The notes under the pieces are model-generated. The model did no database searches, was not told where the DNA came from, and worked only from the letters and a program-made list of their open reading frames with translations. A stretch of 64,000 bases of DNA from CBDFKY01 sp965248995 (GTDB lineage: Bacteria > Pseudomonadota > Alphaproteobacteria > Rickettsiales > UBA998): positions 62,001 through 126,000 of the forward strand of contig CBDFKY010000004.1 of assembly GCA_965248995.1 (NCBI GenBank), written 5' to 3'. Below, one piece after another: positions 25,394-34,012 of the stretch. Both the position numbers and the translations under genes were made by a program. Position 1 is the first letter of the stretch. Each line of letters opens with the position of its first letter.

Positions 25394-26371
25394 GTGCATT
25401 ATCAGTATGCCGAGGCGGGACAAACCTTTCAGTACGTCAAAAAAATTGCGGAATACAACGCGCAGGTCGCCACTTTCAACGCAAGCGTGATTCCCCATAA
25501 CGGCGAGACCGTGCAATTGAACACCCGTCTCTTCCATGCGTATGAGGAAGCGCGGGCGACGGGCAACCGGTCGCACGTTGAAGCGCTGGAACACGCCGGC
25601 CTGCCGCTGGCCATCGCCTCCACCGTGGTCGACGTGGCGATCGCGGTGCATCAGCAGGACAGCCGGGCGGTCGCCGTGGCGATGGGACAGCTGGCCGGCG
25701 GCATCGGCGGCGGCGTGGTCGGGGCGGGTCTTGACACGCCCGGCGGGCCGCTGGCGGTCGTGACCGGATTCGCCGGAGCGGTGGTGGGCGGCGTAGGCGG
25801 CGGCATGCTGGCCGGGGCGTCCTACGACGTGACCACGGCGCTCTCTGATTTTGTCGCGAAGCATGTCAACATTTCTCCCAGGGATCCGGTATTCTTCGAC
25901 CTTCTGGCGCAGGAACAGCCCGGTATTCTGGCGAACGCTCACCTCAAGACCTTACGCGAATCCGGCCTGTTCACCCCCCAGCAGCTGGAAACCATCCATG
26001 CCAAGCAGATGCAGCTGGGAAATCTCGAACTGAAGATCAACAGCCCGTTGAGGGACATACAGCTCCGGAACGAACTGCTGGCCCCCGTCCATCTGGACCT
26101 CGACCAGCCCGCACCGGCAGGAAACCTCCTGCACGGCGCGCTTCCACAGAAGGACACCCTGCAACTTGCCAGCCTGCCTGCGCAGAACGGTAACGCCGGG
26201 AATTCCAGGAGCGAGACACCGCAGCCGAAAACCTCTTTCGACGGCATCGACCTCAGCGGAATAAAACGGGCCGGAATATCCGGCGGCGCATCCGTGATAC
26301 ACGAACAGGTCGGCGCCGCACTCGTCGCACAGGGACAGGGGAAAATTACCGCCGCAGGCATCGGGGCATAA
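25394..26371 (+). CDS. hypothetical glycine-rich protein (325 aa or longer), unusual 5' end
   Basis: The first conventional start is GTG 25394, but the same frame stays open upstream to a TAA near 25280 and its translation (HKEYNRLIGAANEQGGKFTL) looks coding. No ATG, GTG or TTG was found there, so the gene either uses a rare start or has lost its 5' end. The middle (about 70-150) is a Gly/Ala-rich stretch (LAGGIGGGVVGAGLD, FAGAVVGGVGGGMLAGASYD), a glycine-zipper-like pattern known from membrane-inserting proteins and toxins. The rest is polar, with Gln/Pro-rich linkers and no signal peptide. I recognise no family. A secreted or membrane-active effector is a guess only. Confidence 0.6.
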   Translation: MHYQYAEAGQTFQYVKKIAEYNAQVATFNASVIPHNGETVQLNTRLFHAYEEARATGNRSHVEALEHAGLPLAIASTVVDVAIAVHQQDSRAVAVAMGQLAGGIGGGVVGAGLDTPGGPLAVVTGFAGAVVGGVGGGMLAGASYDVTTALSDFVAKHVNISPRDPVFFDLLAQEQPGILANAHLKTLRESGLFTPQQLETIHAKQMQLGNLELKINSPLRDIQLRNELLAPVHLDLDQPAPAGNLLHGALPQKDTLQLASLPAQNGNAGNSRSETPQPKTSFDGIDLSGIKRAGISGGASVIHEQVGAALVAQGQGKITAAGIGA

Positions 26372-26413
26372 AAGCATTATCGTGGCAGCCTCATCCGTGT
26401 TAAACAGGGCGCT

Positions 26414-27175
26414 ATGATTGATTTGCAGCACGTGACGCTCCGTCATCCCGGTTCAACGCAGGTGATGGGGCCCCTGTCGCTGCAGGTGGCTCAAGGGGAA
26501 ACACTGGTGCTGCTCGGCGGTTCGGGTGCCGGGAAATCGACCCTGCTCAAGGCGATGATGAGACTGCTGCCGATGATGAGCGGAACGATCCGGATCGACG
26601 GCAGGGACATCGCGACCGAGGATCCGGTGGCGCTCCGCCGTTCCATCGGCATGGTCTTTCAGCACGCGGCCCTGTTTCCGCATCTGAGCGCGGCGCAGAA
26701 TATCGCTTTGCCGCTGCGCGCCTCGGGTATGGACAAGTCAGCGATACGCGGACAGGTGGAGCGGCTGATGAACATCTGTAAACTGGAGCCGGAAATATAC
26801 CGTGACCGCCTGCCGCATCAGCTCTCCGGCGGGCAGCGGCAGCGTGTCGGCGTCGCCCGCGCCCTGGCGCGAAACCCGCGGCTGCTGTTGATGGATGAGC
26901 CGTTCGGCGCGCTCGACGCCATTACCCGCCGTCACCTGCAGGATGAACTGCGGCAGCTACGCGATGCGCTCGGCATCACCATCCTGTTCGTCACCCACGA
27001 TGTGATGGAAGCGGTGCGGCTCGGTGACCGGCTGGCGGTGATGGATGCGGGCCGTCTTCACCAGACGGGAACGATTCGGGAACTGCTGAATTTTCCGAAA
27101 AGCGCCGTGGTCGAAGCGCTGATCTGCGCGCCGCTCGGCGAACTGAAGGATTTCGTCAGGTACAGCGTCGTATGA
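26414..27175 (+). CDS. ABC transporter ATPase, glycine betaine/choline (Opu/Osm) type
   Basis: Encodes 253 residues: Walker A GGSGAGKST, Q-loop VFQHAALFPHL, signature LSGGQRQRVGVARAL, Walker B LLLMDEPFGALD and the H-loop VTHD. The MEAVRLGDRLAVMDAGRLHQ stretch is typical of importer ATPases of the OpuCA/OsmV/ProV group. Unlike OpuA/OpuC ATPases it ends without a CBS pair, so the ionic-strength sensor found in some homologues is missing. Its TGA overlaps the ATG of the permease/binding-protein fusion (ATGA), so the two form one transporter. Confidence 0.9.
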   Translation: MIDLQHVTLRHPGSTQVMGPLSLQVAQGETLVLLGGSGAGKSTLLKAMMRLLPMMSGTIRIDGRDIATEDPVALRRSIGMVFQHAALFPHLSAAQNIALPLRASGMDKSAIRGQVERLMNICKLEPEIYRDRLPHQLSGGQRQRVGVARALARNPRLLLMDEPFGALDAITRRHLQDELRQLRDALGITILFVTHDVMEAVRLGDRLAVMDAGRLHQTGTIRELLNFPKSAVVEALICAPLGELKDFVRYSVV

Positions 27176-28710
27176 GTGCGATGCTGCGCTATCTGCACGA
27201 ACAAACCCCGGCCCTGTTGACGCGCACCGCCGAGCATCTGGAATTGACCGGCATCACTTTATGCCTGGCATGGTTCGCAGGCGTCTTCCTGGCGGCAGTG
27301 GCATCGCGCCGTGCGGCGACGCGAAACCTCCTGCTCGCCGTGGTCAGCATGTTGCAGACCGTACCGGGGATCGCGTTGCTGGTGATGATGATGGCGCTGT
27401 TCGGACGGATCGGCGCTATACCCGCGCTCGCCGCGCTGTTTCTCTACGCCCTCCTGCCGATCGTGCAGAATACGCTGGTCGGCCTCGCTTCGATTCCGGG
27501 GGAACTGGACGAGGTGGCGAAAGGCATCGGGCTCACCCGCCTGCAGCGGATGCGTTACGTGCGGCTGCCGCTGGCGCTGCCGATGATGCTGGCGGGTCTG
27601 CGCACCTCCGCCGTGCTGACGGTGGGGCTGGCGACACTCGCGGCGTTTATCGGCGCCGGAGGCCTCGGGCAGTTCATCAATCGCGGCTTGTTTCTCTCCG
27701 ATACGAAACTGATCCTGCTCGGCGCCGTTCCGACGACGCTGATGGCGCTGTTGATCCACGGCTGGGTAAGCCTGCTGGCGATGGCCGCCGACGTTACCAG
27801 ATCGCGCCGTGCGAGGCATGGTGCAATCGTGGCCGCCGTGGTCGTAGTCGCGGTATTCGGCGCATCCACGTTCGCTGTGCTGCACCGTTCCCCGACGCAA
27901 GCTGATCAGCCTCGCATCGTCATCGGCTCCAAGAACTTCACCGAGCAACTGATCGTGGCGGAAATGCTGGCGCAGGCGATCGAGCGGCATACCCATCTGC
28001 AGGTGGAGCGGCGTTTCGGCCTCGGCGGCAGCCCGATCCTGCATCGCGCCTTGCTCCAAGGCAATATCGACATGGCGGTCGAATATACCGGAACGGCCTT
28101 GGCGAGTATCCTGCATCTGCCCACGCCCGAGGATCAGCGCCAGGTGTTTTCGGAGGTGAGCGACGCGTACCATCGGCGTTTCGCCCTTCGCTGGCTGCCG
28201 CCGCTCGGGTTCGACAACCGGTATGTTCTGGCGGTACGCAAGGATGACCCCAAGCTCGCCGGTATTACGACGCTTTCCGGCCTCAAAGCGGTCGCGCCCG
28301 CACTCACCGCCGCGTTCGATTTCGAGTTTGCCGAACGCGCTGACGGGTATAAGGGGCTGCAGTCGCGCTATGGCCTGACGTTCGGCAACGTGATCGACAT
28401 GCATCCGGATTTGCTCTACGGCGCGCTTGCGGACAAACACGCCGACGTCATCAGCGCCTATGCGACCGACGGGAGGCTGACCGGTTACGGCTTTCGCACC
28501 TTAGATGACGACCGGAAATTTTTCCCGCCTTATGAAGCCGCGATCGTCATCCGCGAAGCGACGCTTAAAGCGCATCCCGAGCTGGAGCAGCTGTTGCTCG
28601 GCCTTTCCGGCAGCCTGCCGACAGACCGTATGCGCGCACTCAATGCCGCGGTGGATCTGAAGCGGCTCACTGTCGAGCGGGCGGCAGCGAGCGCATTGCC
28701 ACAGCCATAA
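27172..28710 (+). CDS. fused permease and substrate-binding protein of an Opu/Osm-type compatible-solute importer
   Basis: Encodes 512 residues. Residues about 1-215 form the permease, with several membrane helices and the EAA-like loop DEVAKGIGLTRLQRMRYVRLPLALPMML. After a further membrane helix (AIVAAVVVVAVFGASTFAVL) the rest is a periplasmic binding domain starting IVIGSKNFTEQLIVAEMLAQ, with DMAVEYTGTAL and VISAYATDGRL, as in OpuBC/OsmF-like proteins for glycine betaine, choline or carnitine. The fusion tethers one binding domain to each permease subunit. Together with the upstream ATPase it is a complete two-gene importer, probably used under osmotic stress. The substrate is not certain. 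Confidence 0.92.
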   Translation: MSAMLRYLHEQTPALLTRTAEHLELTGITLCLAWFAGVFLAAVASRRAATRNLLLAVVSMLQTVPGIALLVMMMALFGRIGAIPALAALFLYALLPIVQNTLVGLASIPGELDEVAKGIGLTRLQRMRYVRLPLALPMMLAGLRTSAVLTVGLATLAAFIGAGGLGQFINRGLFLSDTKLILLGAVPTTLMALLIHGWVSLLAMAADVTRSRRARHGAIVAAVVVVAVFGASTFAVLHRSPTQADQPRIVIGSKNFTEQLIVAEMLAQAIERHTHLQVERRFGLGGSPILHRALLQGNIDMAVEYTGTALASILHLPTPEDQRQVFSEVSDAYHRRFALRWLPPLGFDNRYVLAVRKDDPKLAGITTLSGLKAVAPALTAAFDFEFAERADGYKGLQSRYGLTFGNVIDMHPDLLYGALADKHADVISAYATDGRLTGYGFRTLDDDRKFFPPYEAAIVIREATLKAHPELEQLLLGLSGSLPTDRMRALNAAVDLKRLTVERAAASALPQP

Positions 28711-28753
28711 TGATGGATACGGTAAGTTATCACCTCTTCGTGATGAAGGCCTT

Positions 28754-28783
28754 GAATAAATAAACCGAATGGTTTATTTATTC
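28754..28783. promoter_or_regulatory. perfect AT-rich palindrome, candidate operator or terminator
   Basis: GAATAAATAAACC (28754-28766) and its exact complement (28771-28783) surround a 4-base centre. It lies in the 212-base gap between the Opu importer and the efflux operon. The ATAAACC-N4-GGTTTAT core looks like TetR-type operators often found before drug-efflux operons; its place 44 bases after the importer stop also fits a terminator, but no T-run follows. No regulator gene is adjacent. Confidence 0.45.
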
Positions 28784-28922
28784 GGCCATCAGTACCAAAA
28801 ACCGGAACGAAAGGATTGCGGCGTAACCCGTTTGTGTTCGCGAAATCCGGATAGCCGGATATCATCCATGTCATTCGCCTTCACGCATGTCGTCTTCTTA
28901 ACGCTCACATCACAGTAAATTC

Positions 28923-30056
28923 ATGAACGAATACGACGGTAATGATCATCCTCAAGACGTGCACGCGCAGCAGCCCCGTCACCCGCGAGAAGAGTACCAG
29001 AAAGAGGAGACTGAGGAAAATAAGGGGCAACCGCAACGACATCAGCGGCCCCAAACCCAGAACGCACCACAGAAGCGCGATCAGCAGAAACCGGGTAAAC
29101 TGAAATCTGAAAAACAGGAACCGGCCAAGGAAAGCTGGCTAAAGGCGCATCGCGCGTTGATTATCACTGTGGTGCTGGCGGTCGCGATTACTGCGGGCAT
29201 CGCGTACGCGTTGTACCGCTGGCATGAAGGCGAGAAGGAAAAGGCGGAACTGGTGGCGCACGGCAACGTCGATATCCGGCAGGTCGAGCTCGGTTTCCGC
29301 GTGGCGGGACGTATCACCCAGATGAAATTCGAAGAGGGCGACGCGGTTAAGAAAGGAGACGTGGTCGCGGTACTGGACAAGACCACGTTCGCCGAAGATG
29401 TTTCCTCATTGAAAGCCAGTAAATTGCAAGCCAAGGCGGCGATTGCCGAGCGCATGGCGGTGTATGAAAATGCCCAGCTGTTCGCCAGACGGCAGAAAAA
29501 TCTGGTGGCTTCCGGATCGATTGCTAAACAGGAATATGATAACGCGGTAGCGCAGGTAAAACAGGCGGACGCGCAGCTCGGCAGCGCCCGGGCGGCACTG
29601 GAAGCGGCGGAAGCCCGTGCCAACGCGTCGGAAACCAATCTCGCTGATACGGAAATACTGGCGCCCAACGACGGCGTCATCTTCACCCGCGCGCGGGAGC
29701 CCGGCGCGATCGTCCCGGCGGGCGCCAGCGTGTATACGCTCTCGCTGAGCCATCCGATCTGGATTCGTGCTTATGTCGCCGAATCCGATTTAGGGCGCAT
29801 CAAGACGGGAATGCAGGCGGATGTTAAGACGGATACCGAAGGCAATCCGATCCTGCACGGGCAGATCGGTTTTATTTCACCGCAGGCGGAATTCACCCCC
29901 AAGAATATCGAAACGAAAGAACTGCGTACCGATCTGGTCTACCGCATCCGCGTGCTGGTCGATGACGATCAGGGCATTCTGCGCCAGGGAATGCCGGTGA
30001 CGGTGACGATCCCGACGGATAAACGCACCTACCGTGAGGAACGCCGTGGCGAGTGA
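28923..30056 (+). CDS. HlyD/EmrA-like membrane-fusion protein of an ABC efflux system
   Basis: Encodes 377 residues. The first 75 are extremely polar (Gln/Lys/Glu/His-rich) and cytoplasmic. One membrane helix follows (ALIITVVLAVAITAGIAYAL) and then the periplasmic adaptor: a lipoyl/barrel-sandwich start GNVDIRQVELGFRVAGRITQ, a long alpha-hairpin coiled coil (about 145-225), and NDGVIFTRAREPGAIVPAG closing the lipoyl domain. Its role is to link inner-membrane permeases to the outer-membrane channel encoded downstream. Its 3' end overlaps the ATPase start by 11 bases. The resemblance is to YhiI/YbhG-type adaptors. Confidence 0.9.
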   Translation: MNEYDGNDHPQDVHAQQPRHPREEYQKEETEENKGQPQRHQRPQTQNAPQKRDQQKPGKLKSEKQEPAKESWLKAHRALIITVVLAVAITAGIAYALYRWHEGEKEKAELVAHGNVDIRQVELGFRVAGRITQMKFEEGDAVKKGDVVAVLDKTTFAEDVSSLKASKLQAKAAIAERMAVYENAQLFARRQKNLVASGSIAKQEYDNAVAQVKQADAQLGSARAALEAAEARANASETNLADTEILAPNDGVIFTRAREPGAIVPAGASVYTLSLSHPIWIRAYVAESDLGRIKTGMQADVKTDTEGNPILHGQIGFISPQAEFTPKNIETKELRTDLVYRIRVLVDDDQGILRQGMPVTVTIPTDKRTYREERRGE

Positions 30057-31767
30057 CCCCGCGATCCGGTTGAGCGGCGTCGTCAAGCGCTTCAAGGACG
30101 CGGAGGTATTGAAAGCGATCGACGCGGAGATCGGCGGAGGGCAGATCACGGGACTGGTCGGGCCGGACGGCGCCGGTAAGACCACGCTGATCCGACTGAT
30201 GGCCGGATTACTGTTGCCCGAGGAAGGCAGCATCACCGTCGCCGGGCTGGATACCAAACGTGAAGCCGAAAAGATTCATGACAGGCTGGGCTATATGCCG
30301 CAGAAATTCGGCCTGTATGAAGATTTGACCGTGCTGGAAAATCTGGAGCTTTACGCGAAGCTGCGCGGGGTCAAGGGCGAGGAAAAGCAGCGGGCATTCA
30401 AGCGAATGCTGGAATTTACCGACCTGCAGCGCTTCACATCGCGTTTGGCCGGGCAGCTTTCCGGCGGCATGAAGCAGAAACTGGGGCTGGCGTGCGCGCT
30501 GGTGTCCACGCCGGAAGTGCTGCTGCTCGATGAGCCGAGCGTGGGGGTCGATCCCATTTCCCGCCGCGAGCTGTGGAAGATGGTGCAGGAACTGGTGGAC
30601 GGGGGAATGGCGGTTATCTGGTCGACCGCGTATCTGGACGAAGCCGAACAATGCGACGAAGTGCTGCTGCTCAACGACGGCGAGCTGCTGTTCGCGGGTC
30701 CGCCGCAGGAACTGACCCAACGCGTGGAGGGACGCACGTTTTTATTTGTGACCGATGCGGAGCACCGCCGCAAGGCATTAACCGATCTTATCAAGCGCCG
30801 CGCGGTGATCGACGGTGTGATTCAGGGGGACAACGTACGGGTAGTGCTCGCCGAAGACGCCAATCCGGAAAGCCTCGGCGTCGAACTCACGCCGGTCCAG
30901 CCGCGCTTCGAGGATGCGTTCATCGATATTTTGGGCGGTATCCAGATCGCCGAATCCGAACTGGCGAAAGAGATCGAGCGTAAGGAGGAGAGCGACGTGC
31001 CGCCGATCGAGGCGCAGCACCTGACGAAACGGTTCGACAAATTCACCGCCGCGCATGATATCAGTTTCAAGGTGGAACGCGGGGAAATCTTCGGGTTGCT
31101 CGGGCCGAACGGCGCCGGTAAATCAACGTGTTTCAAAATGCTGTGCGGCCTGCTGCAACCGAGTGAGGGCAAGGCACTGGTCGCAGGGATGGACCTGAAA
31201 CGCGCTACTTCGCAGGCCAGGGAGCGCATCGGCTATATGGCACAGAAATTTTCGCTCTACGGAGATCTGAACGTCCGGCAGAACCTGGAATTTTTCTCAG
31301 GTCTGTATGGAATCGAGGCGAAAACCCGGAATGAAAAGATCGAGCAGATGATCCGGATTTTCGAACTCACGCCCTACCTGAAACAGAATGCCGGCGAACT
31401 GCCGCTCGGATTCAAGCAGCGCCTCAGCCTCGCCTGCGCGACGATGCACGAGCCGGACGTGCTGTTCCTGGATGAGCCGACTTCCGGCGTCGATCCATTG
31501 ACCCGCCGTGAATTCTGGATGCATATCAACGGCATGGTGGAACGCGGTGTGACCATCATGGTTACCACGCATTTTATGGATGAAGCGGAATATTGCGACC
31601 GCATCGCGCTCATTTATCGCGGGGAAAACATCGCGACCGGCACGCCCGATGAATTAAAGCAGAGCGCCGCGTCCGATGACCAGCGTGATCCGACGCTGGA
31701 AGACGCGTTCATTACGCTGGTGCAGCGCTATGACGCCGAGCACGGCCAGCAGGAGCAGGCCGCATGA
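30046..31767 (+). CDS. double-domain ABC ATPase of the efflux system (YhiH/RbbA-like)
   Basis: Encodes 573 residues from GTG 30046, preceded by GAGGAA; a GTG at 30034 would add four residues. Two nucleotide-binding domains are fused. The first has Walker A GPDGAGKTT, signature LSGGMKQKLGLACAL and Walker B VLLLDEPSVGVDP. The second has GPNGAGKST, a degenerate signature LPLGFKQRLSLACAT and VLFLDEPTSGVDP. Unequal ATPase sites are usual in this family. It energises the two downstream ABC-2 permeases. The GTG start overlaps the adaptor gene and the stop overlaps the first permease (ATGA). Confidence 0.92.
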   Translation: MASDPAIRLSGVVKRFKDAEVLKAIDAEIGGGQITGLVGPDGAGKTTLIRLMAGLLLPEEGSITVAGLDTKREAEKIHDRLGYMPQKFGLYEDLTVLENLELYAKLRGVKGEEKQRAFKRMLEFTDLQRFTSRLAGQLSGGMKQKLGLACALVSTPEVLLLDEPSVGVDPISRRELWKMVQELVDGGMAVIWSTAYLDEAEQCDEVLLLNDGELLFAGPPQELTQRVEGRTFLFVTDAEHRRKALTDLIKRRAVIDGVIQGDNVRVVLAEDANPESLGVELTPVQPRFEDAFIDILGGIQIAESELAKEIERKEESDVPPIEAQHLTKRFDKFTAAHDISFKVERGEIFGLLGPNGAGKSTCFKMLCGLLQPSEGKALVAGMDLKRATSQARERIGYMAQKFSLYGDLNVRQNLEFFSGLYGIEAKTRNEKIEQMIRIFELTPYLKQNAGELPLGFKQRLSLACATMHEPDVLFLDEPTSGVDPLTRREFWMHINGMVERGVTIMVTTHFMDEAEYCDRIALIYRGENIATGTPDELKQSAASDDQRDPTLEDAFITLVQRYDAEHGQQEQAA

Positions 31768-32888
31768 GCAGCCGCAGCCGGGACCGCATCTTCGCCTATA
31801 TGTGGAAAGAATCGCTGCAGGTCGTGCGCGATCCGAGCTCCATCCTGATCGCGATCATCCTGCCGCTCATCATGATGTTCCTGTTCGGCTACGGCGTCTC
31901 GCTGGACACCAATACCGTAAAGATCGGACTGGTGCTGGAAGACAGTTCGGCAGATGCCCGCTCGCTGGCGCACGCTTTTTCGCAGACGAAGTTTTTCGAC
32001 GTGCAGCAAAGTCAGGACAGGCATTTTCTGGAAGACGAAATGGTGGCGGGGCGGTTGCGCGGCGTAGTCGTGATCCCGCAGGATTTTTCCGACAAGTTCG
32101 CCCGTGGCCAACAGGTGCAGGTGCAGGTCCTGGCCGACGGTTCGGAGACGAACACCGCGAGTTTCGTGCAGAATTATGCGCAGGGTGTTGTCAACACATG
32201 GCTGCAGAGCAGGCAATATGACACCGGCGCCGCCGTGACGCTGCCGTTCGCGCTGGAGCCGCGCGTCTGGTTCAATGCCGAGCTCAAAAGCCGCAACGTC
32301 CTGCTGCCGGGCTCGATCTCGGTGGTGATGTCGATGATCGGCTGCCTGCTGACCGCGCTGGTGGTGGCGAGGGAATGGGAGCGCGGCACGATGGAGGCGA
32401 TGATGTCCACCCCGATCCGCGTCCATGAAATGATTATCGCCAAGCTGACGCCGTATTTCCTGCTGGGATTGTTCTCGATGGCGCTTTGCGTCGGCATTTC
32501 CATCTTTATTTTCGGCGTGCCGTTTCGCGGGTCGTTCCTGGCGCTGCTGCTGGCGACCTCGGCGTTCCTGCTCGCGGCGCTCGGGCAGGGGATGCTGATT
32601 TCTACGGCGGCGAAAAGCCAGTTCATCGCCAGCCAGATCGCGCTGTTGACCGGTTTTTTGCCGGCGTTCCTGCTCTCCGGCTTCCTGTTCGAAATCAATT
32701 CGATGCCGCTGCCGCTCCGGCTGCTGACCTATGCGCTGCCGCCGCGCTATTTCGTGGCGATCCTGCAGACGATTTTCGCGGCGGGCGACATCTGGTCGCT
32801 GTTCATTCCGAACCTGCTGACCATGCTACTGCTCGCGACCATTCTCCTCGGGCTCACCGCCAAGCGCAGCGTCAAGAGGCTCGCATGA
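31764..32888 (+). CDS. ABC-2 type permease of the efflux system, subunit 1
   Basis: Encodes 374 residues in the YbhS/YhhJ layout: one N-terminal membrane helix (SSILIAIILPLIMMFLFGYG), a large periplasmic domain (about 50-180), then five helices in the C-terminal half. The segment EWERGTMEAMMSTPIRVHEM is the conserved coupling motif of the ABC-2 family that contacts the ATPase. It sits between the ATPase and a second, homologous permease, overlapping both by four bases, so a heterodimeric pore is likely. Confidence 0.92.
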   Translation: MSSRSRDRIFAYMWKESLQVVRDPSSILIAIILPLIMMFLFGYGVSLDTNTVKIGLVLEDSSADARSLAHAFSQTKFFDVQQSQDRHFLEDEMVAGRLRGVVVIPQDFSDKFARGQQVQVQVLADGSETNTASFVQNYAQGVVNTWLQSRQYDTGAAVTLPFALEPRVWFNAELKSRNVLLPGSISVVMSMIGCLLTALVVAREWERGTMEAMMSTPIRVHEMIIAKLTPYFLLGLFSMALCVGISIFIFGVPFRGSFLALLLATSAFLLAALGQGMLISTAAKSQFIASQIALLTGFLPAFLLSGFLFEINSMPLPLRLLTYALPPRYFVAILQTIFAAGDIWSLFIPNLLTMLLLATILLGLTAKRSVKRLA

Positions 32889-34012
32889 CGCAGGCCAACC
32901 AGTGGATACGATTGAAGGCACTGATCGTGAAGGAAATGCTCGCGGTGCTGTATGACAAGAAAACGCGGATCTCGCTGATCATGCCGCCGCTGGTGCAGCT
33001 GCTTATTTTCTCGCACGCGGCGACGCTGGAAGTGAAAAACATCCACATGGCGATTTATAACGAGGATAGCGGCTATTACGCGGCGGAACTGATCCAGCGC
33101 ATCCACGGCTCGCCGTACGTCACCGATCTGCAGTTCGCCAGCAGCATGGACGAGCTGCATCACATGATCGATACGCAGAAGGCGATCGTCGCGCTGCATA
33201 TCCCGATGGATTTCTCGAAGCGGGCGATGCAGGGGCAGGCCACCGCGCAGATGATTCTCGACGGGCGCAAATCCAATTCTTCGCAGATTGTCAGCGGATA
33301 CGTGACGCAGATCGTCCAGCAGTTCAACGCCGAACTGCTGCAGCAGCGGGGCGGTGCAGAGATGAAGCAGCCGGTGGTGACGGAGTTTCGCGCATGGTTC
33401 AATCCGAACCTCGATTATATCTGGTATAACATCCCCTGCCTGTTCGCGGTGCTGGTTATGATCTTGGTGCTGACCATCACGTCGCTGTCCGTAGCGCGGG
33501 AGCGCGAGATGGGCACGTTCGACCAGTTGCTCGTCTCGCCGCTGCAGCCGTGGCAGATCCTGCTCGGGAAATCCGTGCCGGCGCTGGTCATCGGTGTCGC
33601 GGAGGCGACGTTCATCATGTCGCTGGGGCTGATCCTCTTCGGGATTCCGTTCAAGGGGTCGGTGCTGGCGCTGTATTTCGCGACGATCGTGTTCGTGGTG
33701 GCGATCACCGGGGTCGGACTGTTTATCTCGTCGCTTTCCCGCACCCAGCAGCAGGCCAATCTCGGCACGTTCGTGTTCATGGTGCCGACCATGCTGATTT
33801 CGGGCTATTCGACGCCGATCGAAAACATGGTGGACTGGCTGCAGCCGGTCAGCTGGTTCATGCCGCTGCGTCATTTCCTACGCATCGTCAAAGGAATTTT
33901 TTTAAAAGACATGCCGTTTTCCGAAGTGTTATTGAATACGTGGCCGATCGCCCTGATCGCGGTGTTCACGCTTTCGGTGGCGGGATGGATGTTTAGCCGG
34001 AGGTTGGAGTGA
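32885..34012 (+). CDS. ABC-2 type permease of the efflux system, subunit 2
   Basis: Encodes 375 residues from ATG 32885, overlapping the stop of subunit 1. The frame is open much further upstream (to 32486), but that part lies entirely inside subunit 1 and is not coding. The layout mirrors subunit 1: an N-terminal helix, a periplasmic domain with EVKNIHMAIYNEDSGYYAAE, and five C-terminal helices with EREMGTFDQLLVSPLQPWQI as the coupling motif. The final GTGA overlap leads directly into the outer-membrane channel gene. Confidence 0.92.
   Translation: MTQANQWIRLKALIVKEMLAVLYDKKTRISLIMPPLVQLLIFSHAATLEVKNIHMAIYNEDSGYYAAELIQRIHGSPYVTDLQFASSMDELHHMIDTQKAIVALHIPMDFSKRAMQGQATAQMILDGRKSNSSQIVSGYVTQIVQQFNAELLQQRGGAEMKQPVVTEFRAWFNPNLDYIWYNIPCLFAVLVMILVLTITSLSVAREREMGTFDQLLVSPLQPWQILLGKSVPALVIGVAEATFIMSLGLILFGIPFKGSVLALYFATIVFVVAITGVGLFISSLSRTQQQANLGTFVFMVPTMLISGYSTPIENMVDWLQPVSWFMPLRHFLRIVKGIFLKDMPFSEVLLNTWPIALIAVFTLSVAGWMFSRRLE

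Noticed and set aside
32486..32884. A 5' extension of the second efflux permease reading frame
   Set aside because: The extension lies wholly inside the first permease in another frame and encodes an Arg/Ala-rich sequence without family similarity. The ATG at 32885 with an ATGA overlap is the natural start.
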